Position numbers and translations under genes: made by a program. A stretch of DNA of 25,463 nt, from contig QGUZ01000042.1 in NCBI GenBank assembly GCA_003242605.1, positions 1 to 25,463 on the forward strand. Direction: 5' to 3'. Each line of letters opens with the position of its first letter. Positions within the stretch are counted from its first letter, which is position 1. Positions 15,007-22,957 of the stretch are shown here, piece after piece. This DNA is from Actinomycetota bacterium. GTDB lineage: Bacteria; Actinomycetota; Actinomycetes; Streptosporangiales; Streptosporangiaceae. The notes under the pieces are model-generated. The model did not search any database. It was not told the origin of the DNA and worked only from the letters and a program-made list of their open reading frames with translations.

Positions 15007-16434
15007 TCACCCGGCCCGGTCCGGCAGCCGTCCCCAGACGAGATAGGTCTCCGCGGCCGGCTCCCCCACGGCCGCCGTCCCGTCGCCGGCCGCGTCCCCG
15101 GTGAGGGCGAGCGGGCGGGCGCCCAGGGCGACCCCCTCGGCCACGTAGCCGTGCTCGTGCAGCACCTTCGCCACCGGCGGCACCCGGTCGGGCGCGGAGA
15201 GCACGGCGACCACCACGCGCGGCCGCCGCGCCGCGCAGGCCGCCACGACCTCGGTCCCGCCGCCGCCGACCACGACCGCGTCCGGGTCGGGCAGCGGCTC
15301 CAGCGCCGCCGGGGCGTGCCCGCACGAGAGCATCACCTTCACCCGGTGCGCCACCACGTTGCGCCGGATGCGCTCGCAGGCCCGGGGGTCCTTCTCGATC
15401 GCCACCACGGCGGCGCCGAGCCGCGCGCACTCCACCGCGATCTCGCCGTCGCCCGCGCCGACGTCCCACACCAGGTCGCCCAGGCGCGGCCCGAGCCGGG
15501 CGAGCACGAGCGCGCGCGCCTCCGCGCCGAGCCGTACCCCGCCGCCGGTCTCGAACGCGTCCGCGGGCAGCGCCCACTGCCGCGGGCCCGGCCCAGCGCC
15601 CGCGAGCCAGCGGGGTCCGGTGATCTCCTTGCGCCAGCCGTGGTCGAGCACGAGCACCACGTCCGCGCCGTCCCAGGTGCGCGTGGTCGCCTCCCCCATC
15701 CCCGGCCAGGACACCCGCTCGTCCGGGCCGCCGAGGTTCTCGCACACCACCAGGGTCCGGGGCGTCGACGGGGCGAGCGCCCGGGCGAGCTCGGCCGGCC
15801 CCGCCCCGGGCGCGGTGAGCACCGCGACCTTCCGGTGGGCGCGGCAGACGTTCACCGCCCGCCGGAAGCCCTCGCCGTGCGCCGACACCACGATCGCGTC
15901 GTCCCAGCCGATGCCCACCCGCGCGAAGGCGCGGGCGACCACCGACACCGCGGGCAGCACCTCGGGGGTGTGGCCGCGGTCGCGCAGCGCGCGCACCACG
16001 CCGAGGAAGCCGGGGTCGCCGGCGGCGAGCACCACGACGGCGGGCTCGGTCCCGTCCGCCCGCCGCGGCGGCGCCCCCGGGCCCGCCTGCCCGGGGTGGG
16101 CCGCCCCCGGCGCCGCCGGGCGCCGCACCCGCTGCGTGCGGCCGAGGGCCACCCGGACGCTCCCGGGCGCGCTCCACATCGCCTGCTCGGCCGCGGCGAG
16201 TCCCGGCCCGGCATCGACGGCGCGCGCCTGGGCGGGCACACGAGCGGCCGCCAGAGCGGCCTCCACCGCCTTGACGGCCTCCGCGACGTCCGCCACCGCC
16301 ACCCGCCGGGCCTGCCGGGGCACCGGCACGGCGGCGAGGTGGCGTTCGGATCCGACGACCAGGTCGGCCCCGGCCAAGCGGTCACGGGCCTGCTGGGGCA
16401 GCTCCGACCCATCGAGCCCGACAACCGTGATCAT
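15007..16434 (-). CDS. cobL: Precorrin-6Y C5,15-methyltransferase (decarboxylating), CobL/CbiET type
   Basis: This 475-residue protein looks like the two-domain CobL enzyme of cobalamin synthesis, which methylates precorrin-6Y at C5 and C15 and decarboxylates it. The N-terminal CbiE-like tetrapyrrole methylase domain begins MITVVGLDG and has VVVLAAGDPGFLGVVRAL and VVCENLGGPDERV. The C-terminal CbiT-like domain has the SAM-binding motif LVWDVGAGDGEIAVECARLG followed by AIEKDPRACERIRRN. An Ala/Pro/Gly-rich segment (about residues 100-130) interrupts the N-terminal domain. The ATG at 16434 has GGAGGGA about eight bases upstream. No other cobalamin gene is visible in the window. Its position between dop and pup is unusual. 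The family is clear; the exact substrate is inferred. Confidence 0.85.
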   Translation of the reverse strand: MITVVGLDGSELPQQARDRLAGADLVVGSERHLAAVPVPRQARRVAVADVAEAVKAVEAALAAARVPAQARAVDAGPGLAAAEQAMWSAPGSVRVALGRTQRVRRPAAPGAAHPGQAGPGAPPRRADGTEPAVVVLAAGDPGFLGVVRALRDRGHTPEVLPAVSVVARAFARVGIGWDDAIVVSAHGEGFRRAVNVCRAHRKVAVLTAPGAGPAELARALAPSTPRTLVVCENLGGPDERVSWPGMGEATTRTWDGADVVLVLDHGWRKEITGPRWLAGAGPGPRQWALPADAFETGGGVRLGAEARALVLARLGPRLGDLVWDVGAGDGEIAVECARLGAAVVAIEKDPRACERIRRNVVAHRVKVMLSCGHAPAALEPLPDPDAVVVGGGGTEVVAACAARRPRVVVAVLSAPDRVPPVAKVLHEHGYVAEGVALGARPLALTGDAAGDGTAAVGEPAAETYLVWGRLPDRAG

Positions 16435-16636
16435 GTCTGGGTCCCTCCCGCGGGCACGGTCGCGCGCGCCCGGCGGCCGCCGTCCCGGCGCCGGTCGCCG
16501 CGCCGCGCCCGGATCCGCACCGACGTGACTCCTCGTCCTCCGGGTACCGGCGACGGAGCGCGTCCCGGTGGCCCGGCCCGCGGGCCGCCCTTCGGCCGGC
16601 GCGGCGCCGGCCCAGGGGCGGCCGGAGGGCCGGTCG

Positions 16637-16655
16637 GGACCGCTCCCGCCGGTCC
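16637..16655 (-). terminator. Hairpin just after dop
   Basis: GGACCG at 16637-16642 and CGGTCC at 16650-16655 form a perfect 6-bp stem with a 7-base loop, nine bases past the dop stop. Further GC-rich inverted repeats follow towards cobL. There is no T-tract, so termination strength is uncertain. Confidence 0.35.
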
Positions 16656-16663
16656 GGTGCCGA

Positions 16664-18181
16664 TCAGTCCTCGCCGGTCAGGGCGGCGACGAGCTCGGCG
16701 GCCGTGTCGCAGCGGTCGAGCAGCTCGCCGACGTGCGCCTTGGTGCCCCGCAGCGGCTCGAGGGTGGGCACCCGCTGCAGCGACTCGCGGCCCGGGATGT
16801 CGAAGATCACCGAGTCCCAGGAGGCCGCGGCGACCGAGTCGCTGTACTTGGCGAGGCAGCGCCCGCGGAAGTAGGCGCGGGTGTCGGTGGGCGGGTGCTC
16901 GATCGCCCGCTGCACCTCCTCCTCGCTCACCAGCCGCTGCATGCGCCCGCGCGCCACGAGCCGGTTGTACAGGCCGCGGTCGGGGCGGATGTCGGAGTAC
17001 TGCAGGTCCACCAGCTGCAGCCGGGGGTGGGACCAGGGCAGGTTGTCCCGGGAGCGGTAGCCCTCGAGCAGCTCCAGCTTCGCCACCCAGTCGAGCTCCC
17101 CGGACAGCTGCATCGGGTCCTCGGCGAGGCGGGTGAGCACGGACTCCCAGCGCGCGAGCACGTCCTTGGTCATCTCGTCGGCGTTCGCGCCGTACCGATC
17201 CTCGACGTACTTGCGGGCCTGCTCGAGGTACTCCATCTGGAGCTGCACGGCGGTCATCTTGCGGCCGTCGCGCAGCGGGATCAGGTACTTGCAGGTGGGG
17301 TCGTGCGAGACCGCGCGCAGCGCCGCCACCGGGGACTCCACCGACAGGTCGGTGGTGAGGAAGCCGTCCTCGATCATCGCCAGCACGAGGGCGGTCGAGC
17401 CCAGCTTCAGGTAGGTGGAGATCTCCGACATGTTGGCGTCGCCGATGATCACGTGCAGCCGGCGGTACTTCTCCGGGTCGGCGTGGGGCTCGTCCCGGGT
17501 GTTGATGATCGGCCGTTTGAGCGTGGTCTCCAGGCCGACCTCGACCTCGAAGAAGTCGGCGCGCTGGCTGATCTGGAAGCCCTCGCCGCGGGAGTCCTGG
17601 CCGATCCCGACCCGGCCGGCCCCGCACACCACCTGGCGGGAGACGAAGAACGGGGTCAGGTGCCGGACGATGTCGGCGAACGGGGTGGCGCGCCGCATCA
17701 GGTAGTTCTCGTGGCAGCCGTACGAGGCGCCCTTGTTGTCGGTGTTGTTCTTGTAGAGCTGGATCGGCGCGTTGCCCGGCAGGGCCGAGGCCCGCATCGC
17801 GGCGTCGTACATGACGCGCTCGCCCGCCTTGTCCCAGATCACCGCCGCCCGTGGGTTGGTGCACTCGGGGGTGGAGTACTCCGGGTGCGCGTGGTCGACG
17901 TACAGCCTCGCCCCGTTGGTGAGGATGACGTTCGCCAGGCCCAGGTCCTCGTCGGTGAGCTGGCTGGGATCGGCCACCTCACGGGCGAGGTCGAAGCCCC
18001 GGGCGTCCCGCAACGGGTTCTCCTCCTCGAAGTCCCACCGGGCCCGGCGGGCCCGCGCGGCCGAGGCCGCCAGGTAGGCGTTGACGACCTGGGACGAAGT
18101 CACCATCGCGTTCGCGCCAGGCTGACCGGGCACGGAAATCCCGTACTCGGTCTCGATGCCCATCACTCGCCTTACGGTCAT
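16664..18181 (-). CDS. dop: Pup deamidase/depupylase Dop
   Basis: Dop converts the Pup C-terminal Gln to Glu and also removes Pup from substrates. The 505-residue product is homologous to PafA but has Dop features: the N-terminus MTVRRVMGIETEYGIS with Glu10, the Dop-specific loop around residues 49-80 (WDFEEENPLRDARGFDLARE), and ARLYVDHAHPEYSTPEC with the probable catalytic Asp96. KNNTDNKGASYGCHENYLM, RPIINTRDEPHADPEKYRR and LHVIIGDANMSEISTYLKLG complete the active site. The C-terminal segment FDIPGRESLQRVPTLEPLRG is also typical. The ATG at 18181 has GAGGA about six bases upstream. It lies about 240 bp after an acyltransferase gene and is followed by cobL. Confidence 0.97.
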   Translation of the reverse strand: MTVRRVMGIETEYGISVPGQPGANAMVTSSQVVNAYLAASAARARRARWDFEEENPLRDARGFDLAREVADPSQLTDEDLGLANVILTNGARLYVDHAHPEYSTPECTNPRAAVIWDKAGERVMYDAAMRASALPGNAPIQLYKNNTDNKGASYGCHENYLMRRATPFADIVRHLTPFFVSRQVVCGAGRVGIGQDSRGEGFQISQRADFFEVEVGLETTLKRPIINTRDEPHADPEKYRRLHVIIGDANMSEISTYLKLGSTALVLAMIEDGFLTTDLSVESPVAALRAVSHDPTCKYLIPLRDGRKMTAVQLQMEYLEQARKYVEDRYGANADEMTKDVLARWESVLTRLAEDPMQLSGELDWVAKLELLEGYRSRDNLPWSHPRLQLVDLQYSDIRPDRGLYNRLVARGRMQRLVSEEEVQRAIEHPPTDTRAYFRGRCLAKYSDSVAAASWDSVIFDIPGRESLQRVPTLEPLRGTKAHVGELLDRCDTAAELVAALTGED

Positions 18182-18418
18182 GCGCGTCCTCAGTCCTCTA
18201 TCCCTTTGCGCCCCGTCGCGCCGTGCACGTACCGCCCCGGTTCTCGAGCCCGCAACCGCCGGGTGACGGCCTCGGGCCCGATTCGCGGTTTCGGCCGATG
18301 GTAACCGGCGCGACCGACGGCCGGAGCGTCCCGCGGACGGCCGCCGCTCCGGTGAACCGCCCGGGAACCGTCACCGCCTCTCGCCGCACCGGTCACCTCC
18401 TCGCCCTCTCCCTCGAGC

Positions 18419-19732
18419 CTAGACCGTCCCGCGGCCTTCTCGGCCTACCAGTTCTGGGACGGAAACTGTGTGTATGTACCCCTTTTGCGGCGTCTGATCC
18501 TTCTTAAGTGGTGATTCGGAAACCTTTGCGGAGAGCTCACGCAGTCCTTGCAGTGACGCGGTCAACCGCGGTTTAAGAAGACGTTGCGCCGGTTTTTCAA
18601 TGAAACGCCAGACACCGTACGACAGGACGAGCGAGACGCCCACGGTGATCCCGACCACCAGCCAGGCGTTCATCCGCTCCTCGAGCGCCGGGATGAGCAC
18701 CGCCGAGACGGTCTGGTGGAGCAGGTAGAGCGGGTACGTCAGGGCGCCGAGGGTCACCAGGCCGCGCCAGCGCAGCCACCGCAGGCCGCCGAGGGCGACG
18801 AGCGCCACCGCGGCGAAGATCAGCGTGATCGCGATCATCACCGCCCACTCGGGGGCCGGGAAGTCCTTGGCGCCGACCATCTTCACCCGCCCGGCGACCC
18901 GCTCGGTCGCCTCGCGCAGCGCGAACGCGTAGGCGCCGGCCACCAGCGCCCAGGTGATGAACGACGAGCCGAACCGGTGGATGAGGTAGAACCCCATGCC
19001 GGCGACGAAGTAGGGCGCGTGGTGCGGGATGAGCAGGGTCTCCAGCACGGGGGCGTCGTGGTTGCCGACGTACGCCGCGGCCACGAGCCAGAACGCCATG
19101 AAGATCAGCACGCGCCGCACGGTGATGCCGATGAGGGCGAACACCGCCATGATCACGTAGAACCGCAGCTCCACCCAGAGCGACCAGTAGACGCCGCTCG
19201 CGTGGCCCACGCCGAGGCCCTGCTGGAGCATGGTGAGGTTCACCACGTAGTCGGTCGGCGACAGGTTCGGGCGGAACCCCTGCACGTCGGTGAGGGTGTA
19301 GAGCAGGAAGATCGCCAGAACGCTGAACCAGTAGGCGGGGAACAGCCGGGTGAACCGGGAGATCGCGAACTCCCCGGCGGTGCGCCCCATCACGCTCATC
19401 AGGATCACGAAGCCGCTGATCACGAAGAACAGCTCGACCCCGAGGATGCCGAGCACGCTGAGCGGGGCCACGCTGGGGAAGATGCGGGTCGGCTGCACCC
19501 CCCACAGGGACTTGCTCGCGGCCATGTAGTGGAAGACGACGACCGCGAGGGCGGCGAGGAACCTCAGCAGGTCGAGTTCCTCCAGGCGGGCGCGCCCGCT
19601 TCCGCGCGCCGCGGGCCCGGCCGCCCCGGATGCGCCCGCGGCCGAGGGCTCCGCCCGGCCGGCGAAAAGACGATCAATCCGCGACACGGCGATTGGACGC
19701 CCGCGCATCGCACCACGGTTCCCAGGAGTCAC
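18419..19732 (-). CDS. Acyltransferase 3 family membrane protein
   Basis: This 437-residue protein is an integral membrane acyltransferase of the OafA/YrhL type, which moves acyl groups to cell-surface sugars or similar acceptors. After a disordered N-terminus (about 45 residues) come the family start RLEELDLLRFLAALAVVVFH with the probable catalytic His, then GVELFFVISGFVILMSVMG, RFTRLFPAYWFSVLAIFLLY, YWSLWVELRFYVIMAVFALI and about ten membrane spans, ending with GALTYPLYLLHQTVSAVLIP and WRFIEKPAQRLLKPR. The start is a GTG at 19732 without a clear ribosome site; ATG at residue 9 or GTG at residue 16 may be used. The 3' end (about 18440-18610) is lower in GC than its surroundings. The gene separates arc from dop and has no known role in pupylation. 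Confidence 0.88.
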   Translation of the reverse strand: MTPGNRGAMRGRPIAVSRIDRLFAGRAEPSAAGASGAAGPAARGSGRARLEELDLLRFLAALAVVVFHYMAASKSLWGVQPTRIFPSVAPLSVLGILGVELFFVISGFVILMSVMGRTAGEFAISRFTRLFPAYWFSVLAIFLLYTLTDVQGFRPNLSPTDYVVNLTMLQQGLGVGHASGVYWSLWVELRFYVIMAVFALIGITVRRVLIFMAFWLVAAAYVGNHDAPVLETLLIPHHAPYFVAGMGFYLIHRFGSSFITWALVAGAYAFALREATERVAGRVKMVGAKDFPAPEWAVMIAITLIFAAVALVALGGLRWLRWRGLVTLGALTYPLYLLHQTVSAVLIPALEERMNAWLVVGITVGVSLVLSYGVWRFIEKPAQRLLKPRLTASLQGLRELSAKVSESPLKKDQTPQKGYIHTVSVPELVGREGRGTV

Positions 19733-19858
19733 TCAGGTTGCAGGAACGTTGCACGCCCGCCGTGGCGGCGTGATCCCGGGCCGTCATCCCGGCTGGACCT
19801 CCCGGGTTCTCCCGGGGCGCAGGACCCCGGGGGGCGCGCACCGGCCCCGCAACGCGCA

Positions 19859-19893
19859 GGGCGGGCGCGGCCCGTGTGAGGCTGCGCCCGCCC
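19859..19893 (-). terminator. Strong hairpin downstream of arc
   Basis: GGGCGGGCGC at 19859-19868 and GCGCCCGCCC at 19884-19893 are perfectly complementary. Four further inner pairs, one of them G-T, extend the stem to 14 bp around the 7-base loop CGTGTGA. It lies about 40 bp past the arc stop and should end arc transcription before the acyltransferase gene. There is no T-tract, as is common in GC-rich actinobacteria. Confidence 0.6.
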
Positions 19894-19932
19894 GTGCGGT
19901 CGCCCGTGTGTGGGAAGGTCTGCGGTTGACGG

Positions 19933-21696
19933 TTACAGGTACTGGCCGGTGTTCGCCACCGTGTCGATGGAGCGGCCGGCCTCGGAGCCCTGCTTGCCCG
20001 ACACGAGGGTGCGGATGTAGACGATCCGCTCGCCCTTCTTGCCGGAGATGCGGGCCCAGTCGTCGGGGTTGGTGGTGTTCGGCAGGTCCTCGTTCTCGCT
20101 GAACTCGTCGACGCAGGCGGCGAGCAGGTGCGACACCCGGAGGCCCTTCTGGCCGGTCTCCAGGTACTCCTTGATCGCCATCTTCTTGCCCCGGTCGACG
20201 ATGTTCTGGATCATCGCGCCGGAGTTGAAGTCCTTGAAGTAGAGGACCTCCTTGTCGCCGTTGGCGTAGGTCACCTCGAGGAAGCGGTTCTCCTCGGTCT
20301 CCGCGTACATCCGCTCGACGACCGCCTGGATCATCGCCTGGACCGTCGCCTCCCGCGACCCGCCGTGCTCGGCGAGGTCGTCCGGGTGGAGCGGCAGGTC
20401 CGGGGTGATGTACTTGGAGAAGATGTCCTTCGCCGCCTCGGCGTCCGGCCGCTCGATCTTGATCTTGACGTCGAGCCGGCCCGGCCGCAGGATCGCCGGG
20501 TCGATCATGTCCTCCCGGTTGGAGGCGCCGATGACGATCACGTTCTCCAGGCCCTCGACGCCGTCGATCTCCGACAGCAGCTGCGGGACGATGGTGTTCT
20601 CCACGTCCGAGGAGACGCCGGAGCCCCGGGTCCGGAAGATCGAGTCCATCTCGTCGAAGAACACGATCACCGGGGTGCCCTCGGAGGCCTTCTCCCGCGC
20701 CCGCTGGAAGACCAGGCGGATGTGCCGCTCGGTCTCACCGACGTACTTGTTGAGCAGCTCCGGGCCCTTGATGTTGAGGAAGAAGCTCTTGCCGGACTGG
20801 CCGGTCTTCGCCGCCACCTGCTTGGCGAGCGAGTTCGCCACGGCCTTGGCGATGAGCGTCTTACCGCAACCGGGCGGGCCGTACAGCAGCACGCCCTTGG
20901 GCGGCCGGAGCTTGTGCTCCTTGAACAGGTCGGCGTGCAGGTAGGGAAGCTCGATCGCGTCCCTGATCTGCTCGATCTGCCGGGAGAGGCCGCCGATCTC
21001 GTCGTAGGTGATGTCGGGGACCTCCTCCAGCACGAGCTCCTCGACCTCGGCCTTGGGGATCCGCTCGTACACGTAGCCCGAGCGCGGCTCCAGCAGCAGC
21101 GAGTCGCCGGCCCGGAGCGGCTGGCCGATCAGCGAGTCGGCGAGGCGCACCACGCGCTCCTCGTCGGCGTGCGAGATCACCAGCGCCCGCTCGCCGTCCT
21201 CCAGCAGCTCCTTGAGCATCACGATCTCGCCCACGCGCTCGAAGCCACGCGCCTCGACCACGTTCATGGCCTCGTTGAGCATGACCTCCTGGCCGCGCTT
21301 GAGCGACTTGACGTCGACCGAGGGGCTGACGTTCACCCGCAGCTTGCGGCCGCCGGTGATCACCTCCACGGTGCCGTCGTCGCGCGCCTCCAGGAAGACC
21401 CCGAAGCCGGACGGGGGCTGGGCGAGCCGGTCGACCTCCTCCTTGAGGGCGACGATCTGCTCCCTGGCCTCCTTGAGGGTTGCCACAAGCCGTTCGTTCT
21501 GGGCCGTGACCGCGGCCAGGTTCGCCTGCGCCTCGTGGAGACGCTCCTCCAATACCCTGGTCTGACGGGGGGTTTCCGCGAGCTTGCGACGCAGCGCGGC
21601 GACCTCCTCCTGCAGGAAGGAGACCTGCGTTGTGAGATCCGCGATCTCCCGTTCGCGCTGCGCGGCCCGAGCCTCGGCGTCGTCGCGAGCTGCCAC
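19933..21696 (-). CDS. arc: Proteasome-associated AAA ATPase Arc/Mpa
   Basis: Arc (Mpa in mycobacteria) is the hexameric ATPase that binds Pup, unfolds the substrate and feeds it to the 20S core. The 587-residue product has an N-terminal coiled coil (about 1-92) that captures Pup, two OB-fold regions (about 97-215), and one AAA domain with Walker A GPPGCGKT (273-280), KYVGE (317-321), Walker B VIVFFDE (343-349) and the segment ASNREDMIDPAILRPGRLD. The C-terminus NTGQYL ends in Gln-Tyr-Leu, the motif that docks into PrcA pockets. The start is GTG at 21696, preceded by AAGGAGGTGA, a near-perfect ribosome site. A candidate -10 TAGGGT lies about 40 bp upstream. Confidence 0.97.
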   Translation of the reverse strand: MAARDDAEARAAQREREIADLTTQVSFLQEEVAALRRKLAETPRQTRVLEERLHEAQANLAAVTAQNERLVATLKEAREQIVALKEEVDRLAQPPSGFGVFLEARDDGTVEVITGGRKLRVNVSPSVDVKSLKRGQEVMLNEAMNVVEARGFERVGEIVMLKELLEDGERALVISHADEERVVRLADSLIGQPLRAGDSLLLEPRSGYVYERIPKAEVEELVLEEVPDITYDEIGGLSRQIEQIRDAIELPYLHADLFKEHKLRPPKGVLLYGPPGCGKTLIAKAVANSLAKQVAAKTGQSGKSFFLNIKGPELLNKYVGETERHIRLVFQRAREKASEGTPVIVFFDEMDSIFRTRGSGVSSDVENTIVPQLLSEIDGVEGLENVIVIGASNREDMIDPAILRPGRLDVKIKIERPDAEAAKDIFSKYITPDLPLHPDDLAEHGGSREATVQAMIQAVVERMYAETEENRFLEVTYANGDKEVLYFKDFNSGAMIQNIVDRGKKMAIKEYLETGQKGLRVSHLLAACVDEFSENEDLPNTTNPDDWARISGKKGERIVYIRTLVSGKQGSEAGRSIDTVANTGQYL

Positions 21697-21736
21697 GCCC
21701 CGTCACCTCCTTCCCAGTCGAGGGCGACTACTCAAG

Positions 21737-21742
21737 ACCCTA
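21737..21742 (-). promoter_or_regulatory. Candidate arc -10 box
   Basis: TAGGGT on the minus strand has TTACGG 17 bases upstream as a weak -35. It would give a leader of about 35 nt containing the strong Shine-Dalgarno sequence. It lies in the 220-bp gap after trmI, which is less GC rich than its surroundings. Confidence 0.4.
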
Positions 21743-21916
21743 CCTATCTCAGGGCTATCCGTAACCTGGCCATGCAGTGTTCGTGCTGTCACATCCCGTT
21801 TCCGGCATTTCATCCTCGACAGTCCGCTTAACGCGGCCAGCAGGGGAACGCGGCAGTCTGTTCCCATGTTTACGTATCGAGGCTTGTTTGTGGCCGAATC
21901 GTCATAACAGCCGGTT

Positions 21917-22795
21917 CTAGGAGTCGTTGGAGTAGTCCTCTCCGTAAGCGCCCTTGGCAGGGCGTCGGCGTCTCGGCGGCGGCACCACGCCGTCCGCCAT
22001 GCGACGAGCGGTGACGAGAAACCCGGTGTGGCCGACCATACGGTGGTCCGGCCGTACGGCGAGCCCTTCGACATGCCAGTCGCGCACCAAGGTCTCCCAC
22101 GCGTGCGGCTCGGTAAAACTCCCGTGTTCCCGCAACGTCTCCACGGTTCTGGACAGTTGCGTAGTGGTCGCCACATAACAGCAGATAACGCCGCCAGGCA
22201 CGAGCGCTTTCGCCGCGGCGTCAACGCACTCCCACGGGGCGAGCATGTCGAGGATGACCCGGTCCACCTCGGTCTCGTCGAGGCTCTCGGTGAACTCGCC
22301 CACGACCAGCCGCCAGCGGCCGACCGGCCCGTCCGGATCGGAGCCGTGGAACCGCTCCACGTTCCGCCGCGCCACCTCCGCGAAATCGGGCCGCCGCTCG
22401 TAGGAGGTGAGCCGCCCGTTCTCCCCGATCGCCCGCAGCAGGAAGCACGTCAGCGCGCCGGAGCCCACCCCCGCCTCGACCACCCGCGCCCCCGGGAAGA
22501 TGTCGGCCATGGCGATGATCTGGGCCGCGTCCTTGGGGTAGATCACCGCCGCGCCGCGCGGCATGGACAGCGTGTAGTCGGGCAGCAGCGGCCGGAACGC
22601 GATGTAGGGGGTGCCGTTGGAGGAGTGCACCACCGATCCCTCCGGGCGGCCGATCAGCTCGTCATGCGAGATCGAGCCCTTGTGCGTGTGGAAGACGCCG
22701 CCCTCGCGCAGCGTCACCGTGTGCCGCTTGTCCTTGGGGTCGGTGAGCTGGACCTGATCCCCCGGCCGGAACGGCCCGTGCCTGCGAAAACCCAT
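21917..22795 (-). CDS. trmI: tRNA (adenine-N1)-methyltransferase TrmI
   Basis: TrmI methylates N1 of A58 (and A57 in some species) in the tRNA T-loop using S-adenosylmethionine. The 292-residue product has the N-terminal beta-rich domain (GPFRPGDQVQLTDPKDKRHT, GGVFHTHKGSISHDELIGRP) and a Rossmann-like domain with DYTLSMPRGAAVIYPKDAAQ, VVEAGVGSGALTCFLLRAIG as the SAM-binding motif and VDRVILDMLAPWECVDAA. The C-terminal tail PPPRRRRPAKGAYGEDYSND is basic then acidic. trmI lies upstream of arc/mpa in M. tuberculosis as well. The ATG at 22795 lacks a ribosome site but has TAAGCT six bases upstream, so a leaderless message is likely. Confidence 0.95.
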   Translation of the reverse strand: MGFRRHGPFRPGDQVQLTDPKDKRHTVTLREGGVFHTHKGSISHDELIGRPEGSVVHSSNGTPYIAFRPLLPDYTLSMPRGAAVIYPKDAAQIIAMADIFPGARVVEAGVGSGALTCFLLRAIGENGRLTSYERRPDFAEVARRNVERFHGSDPDGPVGRWRLVVGEFTESLDETEVDRVILDMLAPWECVDAAAKALVPGGVICCYVATTTQLSRTVETLREHGSFTEPHAWETLVRDWHVEGLAVRPDHRMVGHTGFLVTARRMADGVVPPPRRRRPAKGAYGEDYSNDS

Positions 22796-22801
22796 GCGGG
22801 T

Positions 22802-22807
22802 AGCTTA
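22802..22807 (-). promoter_or_regulatory. -10 box of a likely leaderless trmI promoter
   Basis: TAAGCT on the minus strand is six bases before the trmI ATG, with no Shine-Dalgarno sequence between. It lies in the 160-bp divergent region shared with the GNAT gene. Confidence 0.35.
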
Positions 22808-22957
22808 TTGCCGCCACGGAGCGCGCGGACCGGTCCCCCACGCGGCCCGGCCCGCCCGCCCGGCCGGGCCGTCGCCCCCGCGGCCGCCCGGGTTCCGCCG
22901 GTACGGCCCGCCGCGGCCGGTTCGCGCCGAAGGCGGGGCACCTGGTAGGTGTGAGGG

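Noticed and set aside
20128..21831. 567-codon open frame on the plus strand
   Set aside because: It is antisense to arc, a confident gene with all AAA motifs, and has no recognisable domain.
21703..21867. 54-codon minus-strand frame in the arc leader (MGTDCRVPLLAALSG), ending in the arc Shine-Dalgarno sequence
   Set aside because: It has no ribosome site or known family and overlaps the candidate arc promoter. A leader peptide is possible but not supported.
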